NCBI GenBank assembly: GCA_029747585.1
Contig: JAPEVF010000373.1
Coordinates: 1-44,038 of the forward strand
Source: Pleurotus djamor
Lineage: Eukaryota > Basidiomycota > Agaricomycetes > Agaricales > Pleurotaceae
Direction: 5' to 3'
Length of the DNA stretch: 44,038 nucleotides
In this document: positions 23,201-33,333 of the stretch, one piece after another
Numbering within the stretch: position 1 is the stretch's first letter
Layout of the letters: every line of letters starts with the position of its first letter
The notes under the pieces: model-generated
The model's input: the letters and a program-made list of their open reading frames with translations, nothing else
Told to the model about the DNA's origin: nothing
Databases searched by the model: none
Program-made: the position numbers and the translations under genes

Positions 23201-24575
23201 TCCACGAGTGGCGTCGGCGAAGTATTCTTGGTCACGGGGACAACAGGTTCTCTAGGTGCCAGCCTTCTCGCTGATATCCTCAAGGCCTCGAGTACATCCA
23301 AAGTGTTTGCTCTAAATCGTCCTGGGCGGGGTACTTCAACGCTCGTTGAGCGGCAGACGACCGCGTTGAAGACCATCGGGCTGGACCCAAGTGACGTGAT
23401 GAGCTCGTCGCGGTTGGTTCTTGTCGAGGCAGACATGGCAGATGCTAATGCGGGCTTGACGTCCGTACTGGGCGAAGAGGTACGTTCGCATCGATGAGCT
23501 CAACGTTTTGGCATCCACTTAGTATTCCCAGATCCGAGCGTCTGTTACTCATATCATACTCAACGGTACGCCCGTACCGCACCTGCATGAGTCTAAATTA
23601 CTCAATTCAACTCTCAGCCTGGCCGGTTGACTTCAACCTGTCTCTACAATCTTTTGAGCCCAGCGTTAAAGCGGTCAGAAATTTGATAGACGTGGCGTTG
23701 TCCTCTTCGCTGCATTCACCGCCGAAAATTACATTTGTTAGCAGTATTGGAGTTTTATCTCGTGGGTGATACTTCATTCAAACCGCACGAACACAGACGC
23801 TTAATTGTGGATAGGTCATCAAGGAGGCTCAAGTGTGCTGGAAGCCCCAGTATCACCGGCTCTGGCGGAAGGCACAGGCTACAGTCAGTCCAAATGGGTA
23901 GCCGAGTCCATCTTGCTCAATGCGGCCGCTGCAACGTCCTTGTCAGTGGCAGTCGTCCGAGTTGGCCAAATTAGTGGCGGAGCGAATGGCTACTGGAGGA
24001 AGTCTGATTGGTTGCCTTCCATCGTCAAATCGTCGCGAGCACTCAACTGCTTCCCAAATTTCGGCCAGGACAAGGTGGGTTTCTGCCTTTGTTGATGGCT
24101 GCTACGCGGGCTGACAGGTAAATCGATGCCGTAATAGATCATGAGCTGGATACCGCTTCAGTCGGCCTCACAGGTCTTGCTTGAATTGGCTACTTCGCCA
24201 TCCGAAACGGGACAAGTCTTTCACCTTGTTCATCCACGCCCAGTTTCGGCATCGCTTGTCTCTCAAACACTAGCGGGGAAGCTTGGCGTTCCACTGGTCC
24301 CATATCCTGAGTGGTTAGACGCGCTTGAATCCCGAGCACAAGGCGAAGTCGACGGCAGTGATCTTCATGCGATCCCTGCATTGAGGCTCCTCCGATTCTT
24401 TCGCTTCGTGAAGATAAGCAGCTCCACGGGGAGTGGTGAAGCATTGGGTCTACCCAGCCTCGACACCCTTTATACTCGGAAATCGTCATCTACGTTTCTA
24501 CGCAATATGATCGCCATTGATCAAGCCGGCGTTGAGAGATGGGTCAATACCTGGATTTCCGGTGGTTTCCTCTAG
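20229..24575 (+). CDS. Adenylate-forming reductase (A-T-R, NRPS-like), copy 2, complete
   Basis: Twenty exons give 1095 aa: 20229-20553, 20617-20946, 20997-21065, 21128-21171, 21224-21271, 21325-21456, 21510-21563, 21624-21706, 21765-21799, 21854-21951, 22009-22167, 22223-22241, 22295-22445, 22507-22564, 22618-22877, 22933-23479, 23532-23565, 23618-23761, 23815-24074 and 24138-24575. The A domain shows HSSGSTAFPKP, YGCTEIG, YYTGD (428-430), FGRVDDQI and GEKTNPG. The carrier motif is GCDSLQ (Ser622; codon split AG/T by an intron). The thioester reductase has GTTGSLG (724-730) and YSQSK (Tyr886, Lys890), the short-chain-dehydrogenase catalytic pair. There is no condensation domain, as expected for this class, which reduces an activated acid to an aldehyde or alcohol. 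The start is set by similarity with copy 1 (MAPLVSNP) and the TATA box. The substrate cannot be read from the sequence. Its nearness to the PKS suggests, but does not prove, a polyketide acid. Confidence 0.94.
23136..23522. repeat. 387-bp identical inverted copy of bases 1-387
   Basis: Reverse-complement comparison with bases 1-387 shows no difference, including 44 nt of intron. The first mismatch is at 388 (matching 23135). The tract covers most of exon 16 and part of intron 16 of the two reductase genes. It may extend further beyond the contig start. Confidence 0.95.
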
Positions 24576-25285
24576 ATACGTCCTAGAAGCCTGCGTAGTT
24601 TCTTGTGCACCTTATCCTTGATCTATAAGTGTAGCAAATTGGTTGAAATCTGGACCGCACCACTGGAACACTAGGAAGAAACATGATGTAAGTAGAGGGC
24701 GAAAGTAAGAAGGCCGCCTTCGCGGACCTTAGAAGTTCTTCGGAGCTCATATTTGTAGTGCGATGCTACGACAACTTTAAATGCCCGCTGTCCGCGCCGC
24801 TACCAATCACAGCTTCTCCGTCCGACTGACTTGGGCAGAAGCGACAGGAGCGGCGGTTAGATCATTGGCCCTCCTTCTATCGTCCAAAGAGCAGGCGGCA
24901 GGGAAGNTTTTTTCTTCTCCGTACGGCATAAAATCCACGTCGCGGCCCCCGACTCCCCTCGATGTACATTAAAAAGGATCGACCATCATCCTCTTGTCAC
25001 AGATGCTGGAAATAGAGCCTACCCCCGATGATTCTTTGCCCAATACTTCTAGGGAAAAACTGTCAAGAGTATGGAATCGGTCCACTTCTCACGAGACCTT
25101 TTCGGGATAGGCTGAACGAAACGAGGACTTAAAAGACAGATTGTCTTTGCTTAAACAGCCCCAGGCCCTCTCAGTCTCTGTGGTTCCTGGTAGGTGCTTC
25201 TGTAGCCTGATGACACATAGTGTGTCGATACCTGTCATATTCACTCATAATACCGATCAGATATTGTCGCTCAAACCGCCAAGTC
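24576..25285. other. Spacer between reductase copy 2 and lectin gene
   Basis: About 0.7 kb. An open stretch at 24781-24972 contains an N at 24907 before a T run and has no recognisable motif. The lectin promoter must lie here. ACTTAAAAG near 25127 is a weak TATA candidate but is about 150 nt from the start. No repeat or RNA gene is seen. Confidence 0.4.
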
Positions 25286-25765
25286 ATGTTTGTCTTAATG
25301 CCAAACGATTCCTCGCTGCGAGCTTAATGCTTCACTAGGCCGACGCCTTACCAGATTACCGCTCGAGTTTACCAAGCCGACCCTAGTGCTTGGTTCCAGA
25401 TCGTCGAAAGAACTGTTTGGAACTATGCAAATGGTGGAACTTGGACGGATGTCGGAGGTAAACAAGTCTTGAAGATGGGCGGAAGCGGTACCTCGGGTAT
25501 CCTCCGTTTCAATGACAAGAATGAGTACTTCACCGTTGCCCTTGGTGTTCACAACTACAAGCACTGGGTAGACGTCACCACGGGTCTCACATCCAACAGT
25601 ACTGCTACCGTCCTCCACAAGGACTATTACACATCCGGAAAACGCGCTAGTGTCAGGGAGAAGCAGTTAGGCGAGTTCAAAGTTCCGAGTGGGAGGAATA
25701 TTGAGGTCAAGTATGATTCCATTGATGGGACTAATCTCGAGTGCTCCATCTTCATTGGTGCTTAA
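25286..25765 (+). CDS. Fungal fruit-body lectin (ABL/XCL family)
   Basis: A small cytosolic sugar-binding protein of the family that includes Agaricus bisporus and boletoid lectins. These bind the Thomsen-Friedenreich disaccharide and chitobiose-type sugars and are often defensive. Two exons, 25286-25287 and 25339-25765, give 142 aa, the usual family length. Motifs seen: ITARVYQ, WNYANGGTW, KMGGSGTSG and LGVHNYKHW. The main exon has no in-frame ATG before the core; an in-frame TAA stands at 25325. Splicing the 51-nt intron 25288-25338 (GTTTGT...CACTAG, with a CTTAAT branch-like site) joins AT to G and gives MPTPYQITARVYQ. The start codon is therefore split by an intron in this model. There is no signal peptide, as is normal for the family. 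The family call is very secure; the start is less so. Confidence 0.92.
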
Positions 25766-26097
25766 AGATTCATTTGGAATGCAAGTCTTCAAGCCAGTCT
25801 TTTACTTGTTCTTACCCTGTGGAGAGGCAATGGAGCAATGAAAAGACGCAAAAAAGACGCTGGTTTCGGTCACTTGAGCCTGCAATGCCTTTTAAGGGAA
25901 AGGGCTCGGCTCAAAGCGCCCGAGGTGCTGTTGTGCTTTTATTCTCGTGAAACATGGTTCCAGGGGGATTTTGGACTGATTTTGGAAGTAAGTTTCTTGG
26001 GCGCTTGGTTATTTTAGGCGCTTGAAGAATATTAGCGCCAAAGATAATCAACATCATACATTTTTGCTCCTAATCTCGACCCCACTTTCGTGCGACT
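25766..26097. other. Spacer between lectin and ADE13
   Basis: About 330 nt holding the lectin 3' region and the ADE13 promoter. A/T-rich runs occur near 25975-26065. No TATA box at a convincing distance and no other gene is seen. Confidence 0.4.
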
Positions 26098-28070
26098 ATG
26101 GACGCGTTTAACACATATCAAACGCCTCTTTCTAGGCAAGCTAGTCAACAGGGAAATAATCAATGACGCCTTACCAACTTAAACAGTCGCTATGCCAGCA
26201 AAGAAATGGCTGAGCTGTTTTCCTCCGCCGTATGAACTAGAAAACCTTTGATCTACCTTCCCCCCTCACCAAATCATATAGACACGGTTTCATACCTGGC
26301 GGAAGCTCTGGTTAAACCTAGCTATTGCTGAGAAGGAATTGGGTCTCCCGATTTCGGATGAAGCAATCGAGCAAATGAAAGCCAATCTGGTGAGAACCCC
26401 CCCCTTCCGGTTTACATCGATTTTCATTCCTTTTATAACACTGTAGGATCTTACGCCAGAGCAATTCGCTACTGCTGCACAGGAGGAGAAGAAGCGACGT
26501 CACGATGTAATGGCCCATGTCCATACATTTGGCCAAGTTGCCCCTGCAGCAGCCGGGATCATCCAGTAACGCCATTCGCATCTCGCAGATGTGACGCGTC
26601 TCGCTGATCTAAATTACTCAAGTCTAGGTGCTACATCCTGCTACGTAACTGAGTATGACGAAGCCCTATTCATTCTTTTATGTTTGCTCAAACTACCTCT
26701 AGCAATGCGGACTTGATTTTCCTACGCACCGGTCTGACCTACCTTATCCGATCTCTGGGGGTTTTGATATCAAGACTCTCGTCGTTCGCGGAGCAGTACA
26801 AAGACTTGCCAACGCTAGGATTTACCCACTTCCAACCCGCTCAACTTACCACCGTTGGGAAGAGAGCAACCCTTTGGATCCAGGTGCGCTCTTACTCGTA
26901 CCGTTGGGAATCTCTGCTTAGCTATCTGATAGGAACTCCTTTGGGACCTGCGTAATCTTCAACGCGCGAGGCAGGATATTGGCTTCCGTGGGGTGAAAGG
27001 AACTACTGGGACGCAAGCTAGTTTCCTTGCACTTTTCGACGGTGATCACGACAAGGTGGCGTTCAATATAGCACCACTATGGAAAAGAAACTGACTCGAA
27101 ACAGGTCGAAGATCTTGACAGACTTGTTACCAAGCTCTCCGGTTTCGAATACTCTTACCCGGTCACTTCTCAGACCTACTCTCGTAAGATCGACGTTGAC
27201 GTCCTGGCACCCCTGGCATCTCTCGGTGCAACTGCCCACAAAATTGCCACAGATATTCGATTACTCGCCAACCTGAAGGTCAGGGCAGATGATCCTCATT
27301 TCCCTCTATGCGGTTTCTAATCTGTGATCCAGGAAATCGAAGAGCCGTTTGAATCTACTCAGATCGGTTCCTCTGCTATGGCGTATAAGCGGAACCCAAT
27401 GCGCTCCGAGCGCGTTTGCAGTCTTTCGCGTCATTTGATGGTTCTCCAGCAGAACGCTCTTATGACTTCGAGTGTGCAATGGTTCGAACGCACGCTCGAC
27501 GACAGGTAACAGGTTTCAGCCATGGTGTCTTCCGTAGCTTACTTATATCTCTTCAGCGCGAACCGGCGCATTACCATCCCAGAAGCATACCTAACAGCCG
27601 ACATCGTGCTTTCTACTCTGCAGAATATCTCTGAAGGCCTCGTCGTCTACCCAAAGGTCATCGCGCGAAGAATCTCCCAAGAATTACCTTTCATGGCTAC
27701 CGAGAACATCATCATGGCTATCGTGAAGAAAGGAGGAGATCGTCAGGAAGCACATGAGAAAATTAGAGTATGCACCAAAAGCCCGTGATGATAATAGCTC
27801 ACCTTCGCTGTCCAGGTACTGTCCCATGAAGCTGCCCATCAAGTCAAGCAACTCGGTCTCGAGAACGATCTCATTGAACGTGTCAAAGCCGACCCCTACT
27901 TTGACCCTATCAAGGACCAGTTGGCCGAATTACTCGAACCGTCAAGTTTCGTGGGACGAGCTCCCCAACAGGTCGATAAGTTCTTGAAGGATTGGGTAGA
28001 GCCTGCGCTTTCGGGCGAGGAGTTACAGGATGCGATCAATAAGGGAAGAAAGGTTGAGCTCAGTGTTTAG
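26098..28070 (+). CDS. ADE13: Adenylosuccinate lyase
   Basis: Cleaves fumarate from SAICAR and from adenylosuccinate, two steps of purine synthesis. Eleven exons: 26098-26135, 26187-26229, 26282-26389, 26447-26565, 26623-26652, 26703-26883, 26933-27055, 27105-27278, 27333-27505, 27557-27767 and 27816-28070. They give 484 aa (yeast Ade13 is 482). The N-terminus [20 protein letters not shown] matches the family. Also seen are [36 protein letters not shown] and the fumarase/lyase signature [11 protein letters not shown] (284-294), which carries the flexible catalytic-loop serine. Intron 1 (26136-26186) begins with GC instead of GT (AG/GCAAGC), needed to join SS to RYASKE. All other introns are GT..AG. 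It is a housekeeping gene with no functional link to its neighbours. Confidence 0.96.
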
Positions 28071-28297
28071 TTTTAGTTCCGTGTAAACGTAGATGTTCGG
28101 CGTAAGTGGAGAAAATCGATCACCGGTCGACTCGGGAAATTCACAAACAAGCGCCTACCATCGGCTTAGCAAGCTACCAGTTTCAACAACGCCCACCCAT
28201 GGCCATTTCCTATAAATCCTACGCGTTGCTCATGGATGTGTGTTTCAATACACCCGACATCTAACTTATCTGCCTCACCTCAACCACCCGACTCAAA

Positions 28298-29628
28298 ATG
28301 ATGAAATTTGACCCCATAAACGACATCCCAGACCTCTCGGGTAAGGTTGCTCTCGTTACTGGTGGAAAGTCAGTACTCCGTTGGTTTTATCTATCACTAG
28401 TAGGGTAACTGAGCCACAATGAAACAGTCGAGGCATGGGCTACCATATAGTCCAGCAGCTAGCCAACCACGGTGCCAAGGTTTACATGGCTGCGCGCTCG
28501 GAAGGATCTGCGAACGAGGCTATTGGCCAATTGGAAGCGGAGAGCCCCAGTATCAAGCAGGATAGCCGAGTGGTTTTCCTTCGACTTGACTTGTCCACAC
28601 TGAAATCCGCGCAAGACTCTGCGAATCGGTTCTTGTCTCTTGAAGGCAAGCTCGATATTTTAGGTGAGTGAAGCCGCTTTACATGGAAGCAAACTAGCTA
28701 CTTAATGACGTGACCTAGTTCACAATGCTGGAATGTAAGCCCGCGGAATTATCTAATTCTATGGTGCGATGGGGAGTTCACAAAAAAAAACCAGAATGAG
28801 CCATCCATATGGACAGACAAGCGACGGAATAGAGGACTCGATGGCTATCAAGTAAGTGTTCATATCCTCGCCTCTATGTATAAGGGTCTGAACAATGTAC
28901 CTCCGAAGCCACTTTGCGCCTTTCGTTTTTACCAAGGTTCTCTACCCTCTCTTACTCACGTCAGCGCAGAAGCCTGCGAGCGACGTCAGAGTGATCATTG
29001 TAAGTTTCTCCCGTGCATCCGCGTCCTCTCCTCACAGCTTTCTCCCAGGTATCTTCTGAGATTCACCCCAGGGCCCCCGTTGGGGGGAAGTTTGCGTCAC
29101 AGGATGAAGTCAATGATCCCCTCGCTCCTCCTGCTTCCCAAGACAAACTCATAGCATGTTACGCTCGCTATGGTGAGATACCCATCGTTGTTGAACTTCT
29201 CCATAGAAGTTGATCTCAATCCTCACAAATTAGCACGATCAAAACTTGCCAATATCCTTTATGCGAAACAACTTCAGGACGAATTTACCTCCGCATCTTC
29301 GTCTGCTCTAGCTATCTCCGTCAATCCCGGTGGCGTCGCAACCGAAACCGTCTTGGAAGACATGGCCTCGTTTCGTTTCGTTGGCCCCCTTTTGAAGTTT
29401 CTTGTGTCTAAACTGGCGAAATCGCCTTTGGATGGAGCATTGTCGGCATTGCATGCTGCTACGTCCCCAGAGGTTCGAAGAGACGCGACCAAGTTTGGCG
29501 GTGGCTATATCGCATCGGTTGGAAGGTTGTCGCCCCCTTCGAAGGATGGTCAAAGTGCCGAACTCGCCAAACAGCTGTGGGAGGTGTCGGAGAAGATTTC
29601 TCGTGATGTTTTAAATGGCCATCAATAG
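28298..29628 (+). CDS. Short-chain dehydrogenase/reductase, retinol-dehydrogenase-like
   Basis: NAD(P)H-dependent oxidoreductase with unknown substrate. Seven exons: 28298-28368, 28428-28663, 28719-28734, 28795-28851, 28909-28999, 29049-29172 and 29234-29628. They give 329 aa, the usual size of this SDR branch. The Rossmann motif TGGNRGMG is at 21-28. HNAGI is assembled across the 16-nt exon 3. VIIVSSE carries the catalytic serine, and YARSK gives Tyr198 and Lys202. SKLANILYAK is typical of the WW-domain oxidoreductase/retinol dehydrogenase-like group. Two adjacent ATGs (28298 and 28301) could serve as start. It could modify a secondary metabolite, but nothing in the sequence ties it to the PKS 13 kb away. 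Confidence 0.88.
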
Positions 29629-29839
29629 GCCGTGTTTTGTTGTTCGTATCTCCATGTACGACTACGCCAGAGTTTGCATCTGACTGCTGCTAGCTTGACA
29701 ACTTATTCAGCTGCAATGTCTGATACTGAAAGTAGCAGCTTTTGCCCGGTTCAACCTTTGATTTGGTCGTCCGCGTCATGTTTAATTCGAGGGCTAGCTA
29801 GCTAAAGGTGATGATATCTCACCTACCCTGAGGGATAAA

Positions 29840-32320
29840 ATGAACTTGCTACGTGGAAGAGGCTCTTTCGACGATGCGTTTGAAAACTTTTGTCAGCTTT
29901 TAGTTCTTTGACGCCAACCCATCTGAGTCGTGGGCGAGGTAGTGGCACTGGTAAACAGTTTACGTCTTCTGTAATGATGAACCAGGCCATGAGGCGTAAG
30001 CTCTTGCTTCCTTATTTTCAAGACACTGCTCTAAACATGGTTGATCTCAACGATAGAACTTTCCCGGCCCCGGGCTCTACGGACGACTATCTTTGTCAAT
30101 ACCGTGTAGCCTTGCTGTTTGGTGATCAGGATTTGGCTCTGACTATGCTTCAACGAGCATTCGGCATATCAAGTTCGTGGGTTAAGTATGACACGTCTCC
30201 ATCCCTCAATTACCTGTCAATTTCACAGATCTGCAGAGTCGTGTTGGTCTAAAGAAAGTCCATGAAAACTTTGACATGGTCTATCACCGCCTCCACGAAG
30301 TGTACACCAAGTGCTCTAATGATATCCTTCTCCTTGAGGGCATCATGGTCGTTTTTCGACTTATGTGCGTCGATGTGAGTTTACGGGATAAACTCTTCGA
30401 ACGAGGTAACTTTTTCCAATTTACCTTCAGTTCATCTGAAAAACCTGTAGCAGGCATCGTCAAGCAAATTCTTCCACTTCTTAATACTGTTCAGCCCTTG
30501 CGACACTCAGCGTTGGACGCCCTGTTGGCTGTTGCACGACCACGAGGTGACAATATATGCACCGAAATCGCGCGGTTGAGTCCCGTTTTGATGCAATTAA
30601 TGAGCAAGCACCCCAATGAACATGACTTCATTGAAACTTGCATACTCATCATATGCGACACGGCTCCATCCGCTCTTGCCAAAGACGACGGGCCTGATCC
30701 TCTTCTCATGAGGATACTCAATATCAAGCCTTTACTAGATGCTATTGTCAAACATTACCGTCGCCCCTTCAAGGATGTTGGTTTCTTCGGGCCCACCCTC
30801 GAACTTTGCATCACCTTAGCCGATTTCTTCGCAGGCTCGTTTCTCGAACATCCTGGGTTCATCTCCTTCACTATCGCCGCCATGCGCCTCCGTCAGTGGG
30901 ACCTCCGTAGCCGAAGTTTGCTCATACTCCTTTGTACGGCCAAGGCAGGTCTACAGGATGAAAGAGAAGAGGTCGACTTAATGAACGCGTCGCAGTCTGT
31001 GCTTTCCATCATACAGGGCTCTCACCCCCATCTCCGAACCATCATGGATGCCTATGGTTTTGAAAACTGCGATCTTCCTATCCTTGATCGAGGCTGCGCT
31101 CATTGCCTTTCCTTCTTCCATCAATTCGCTGAAGACAGGGACCTTTACAAGCTCAGTATTAAGCTTCGTGACCATGTCATGACCTATGAGTGGATCGATG
31201 AGTTGATGCAGAAGGTGCTGGTGGAGGCATTCCTTTCGAAAGGCCATCTCCCCTTTCGGTCACTGACCGAGGCAATGCAGCACTGCGCTACGAATATACG
31301 AAAGGATCGACGCTACGCGGCTGACCAACGGACTCCAGATATCCTTGAATCACAGTACCTCTTACTGATGGATCGCTCAGAGGAAGCTGCGGCTTTCGCT
31401 GAGCGCGCTCTCCAGCGTAATCCCAGTGAGGCTTGGTTCCACTGGGTCATCGCAACACGTGCTCGCCAAGTCGATGACAATGTTACATGTCTCAAGGCGT
31501 GTCTCGAAGGACTCAAATCCTCGGTCTCCACGCCATATCTACGATACCAGTTCCTGACCGACGTCGTTTATTATGCACTACACATGGGTTTGGCTCTGAT
31601 GCGCTTCGTCGAGGCGGTAGGAAAGCGCGATCTTGCTATCACCTTCTTCTTGGTCGCCCTTCAGCACTCGGAAATGTTCATCCAAGAAGCCCCGCCCGAC
31701 CATCGACGGATGTCCACGTTACTAGACTCGTACATCGTGTGCCTTATACTCATCGAAGGCCCGGATATGGATAGCAGACTCAATGATGTTAAGGTCAGTC
31801 CCCTGCCTAACGCCCTATACGTATTTGCTTACTTCCACGTTCAGATAAAATCTGCTCTGAGTAGGCTCGAAACTGCTCGCCAATTTTCTTCAATGTGGTC
31901 TGGTTCCAATACTTCCAAGACCCGGATAAGCTATGTCAGGGAACTATTAACTGAGAAGTATGCTGGATCCACTGTCAAGTGGAGGTCTGTGATCTCCGCA
32001 ATATCCAAAGATGCAGCGAAGTACCCAGTGCCCGATCGTGACAGTGTCATTTCCACTTGGCTAGGGACTGGTGAGATTGCGATTGACATTCCCAAAATCG
32101 ACAGGGGCAATGGCCTGTATCAGTGTTCTTCATGTGGGAGCGTTTCAGCGGTGCTGAGGAAATGTGGTGGCTGTTCTATGGAATGGTACGTTTCGTTATC
32201 ATAATAAATGTTCTGGTCATTTGTTGATGCCAACTACATAGGTACTGCGATACAATTTGTCAAACAGACCATTGGAAAGTCCATAAGAAGGTTTGTAAAT
32301 CAACGGGGAAAAAACAGTAG
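29840..32320 (+). CDS. MYND zinc-finger protein with long helical N-terminal region
   Basis: Model of five exons: 29840-29891, 29939-30172, 30229-31793, 31845-32185 and 32242-32320, 756 aa. The C-terminus is a full MYND zinc finger with Cys711, Cys714, Cys724, Cys727, Cys733, Cys737, His745 and Cys749; the last intron falls inside it. The preceding 700 residues are helical and tetratricopeptide/armadillo-like, of the type common in agaricomycete MYND proteins. MYND domains bind proline-rich partners. The specific role is unknown. The 5' end is the weak part: exon 1 (MNLLRGRGSFDDAFENF) relies on a 47-nt intron 29892-29938. The 51-nt stretch 31794-31844 is in frame without stop but has good splice signals and is treated as an intron. 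Confidence 0.8.
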
Positions 32321-32379
32321 TGTTACAGAATGCGAATGTCCAAGTCCATGTTGCTCATACTATCCACAATCGACCCCGC

Positions 32380-32907
32380 TTATCCACGGAAAGGAATGGG
32401 CTGGACTTCGCGAGCGCGCCTCAATGCTGCTTGCACTCCGTCGTAGGGCAGTAAACCTCTTCGAACAGCCTCCATCAGGACAGTTTCCAACCAATCCTGA
32501 CAGTTCCAATCTCCATCGGGCTTACGAACGGGCGTACTCTTCGCGATCTCTTCGATGGTCTTGCGGTCCTCGAAGTCGATGCGACTGATGAGGATGGACA
32601 CGCCCTCTTCCAAGGTGGCTTTTCCGACAGCCATGGTGATAGGGCCCCAGTTCGTCAAGTGGGGATGTTGTCCCTCCCGGACAATGTGAATACGACGCTG
32701 CGCGATATGGCCAGTCTCGGACTTTCCGAGCGTCCAGGTGATGGACCAGTGTTGGTCCCTCGATGTGGGATGGTAGGTGCGAAGGGTACGGCTGCGTACA
32801 ACGAAGAGGTTGATGTCGAGCATTCCTTCCTTGTCGAAGGGCTTCCAGAGGCCTACAGGGCCGATCATGCCTGCGGGGCGGCCGAGATTGGGAAGATATT
32901 CAGACAT
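32380..32907 (-). CDS. Conserved basidiomycete protein with WNCQDW motif, unknown function
   Basis: A single uninterrupted 175-aa frame, the only intronless gene in the window apart from undetected cases. It starts MSEYLPNLGRPAGM and carries HWSITWTLGK in the first half and WNCQDWLETVLMEAVRRGLL in the second. The WNCQ-W pattern occurs in small uncharacterised basidiomycete proteins, from memory a DUF family; the name should be checked by search. There is no signal peptide or membrane segment. Its stop lies 59 nt from the stop of the convergent MYND gene, so the transcripts probably overlap in their 3' ends. Confidence 0.65.
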   Translation of the reverse strand: MSEYLPNLGRPAGMIGPVGLWKPFDKEGMLDINLFVVRSRTLRTYHPTSRDQHWSITWTLGKSETGHIAQRRIHIVREGQHPHLTNWGPITMAVGKATLEEGVSILISRIDFEDRKTIEEIAKSTPVRKPDGDWNCQDWLETVLMEAVRRGLLPYDGVQAALRRAREVQPIPFRG

Positions 32908-33333
32908 ATTCTGAGTTGTTGCGTTGTAGAAGTTGTTGTTGAGAAGTGTCGAATGCTGCTGAACGCTGCGAAGCTGGGGGGTGGGGTTAAATTTGTATTT
33001 GAGGACCGCTATTTAAGCAAATCTTCGGGTGGCATGGCCACTCTTGAGTTGTGGACAATGATTCCTGTGAGGGGTTGTGGACAATGACAAGGTCCACCGA
33101 CCGACTTGCTTCCTTTGTTCGTCGCTCCAAAAGTCGATCAGTGGCCTTGCCACTACGATCTATCGCAGCAGGGCCGAATTACCTAGCTTGTGCATCGATC
33201 TGACATCGATATAGCAACGAGGAGGTTCAAGTGGCCCAATACGAGAAATGTTCCTCTAGCATTGTTCGTATGACGCAATGGTCGGGGAATCATACTGATC
33301 ATAAGAGGCTCAAAATGTGAAAGTGCCTGATAA
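32908..33333. other. Spacer between WNCQDW gene promoter and GH3 copy A 3' end
   Basis: About 425 nt with no gene found. It holds the upstream region of the minus-strand WNCQDW gene, with a TTAAATA element near 33010 about 105 nt before its ATG, and the 3' region of GH3 copy A. Confidence 0.4.

Noticed and set aside
23023..23436. Long open frame on the strand opposite reductase copy 2, also seen at 88-417
   Set aside because: It is an antisense shadow of the conserved reductase exon. Its presence in both copies only reflects their identity.
1..24575. Inverted reductase pair as terminal repeats of a giant mobile element
   Set aside because: Identity is confined to parts of a gene with different introns. 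There is no transposase and no defined repeat end, so the pair is better explained as inverted gene duplicates.
30361..30470. Extra intron in the MYND gene around 30407-30451
   Set aside because: A 45-nt in-frame splice is possible there, but it is below the usual intron size and is not needed for the frame.
31794..31844. In-frame 51-nt stretch of the MYND gene as coding
   Set aside because: It has GTCAGT at one end and TTCAG at the other, the usual intron length, and a residue content unlike its surroundings. It is treated as an intron, though this is not certain.
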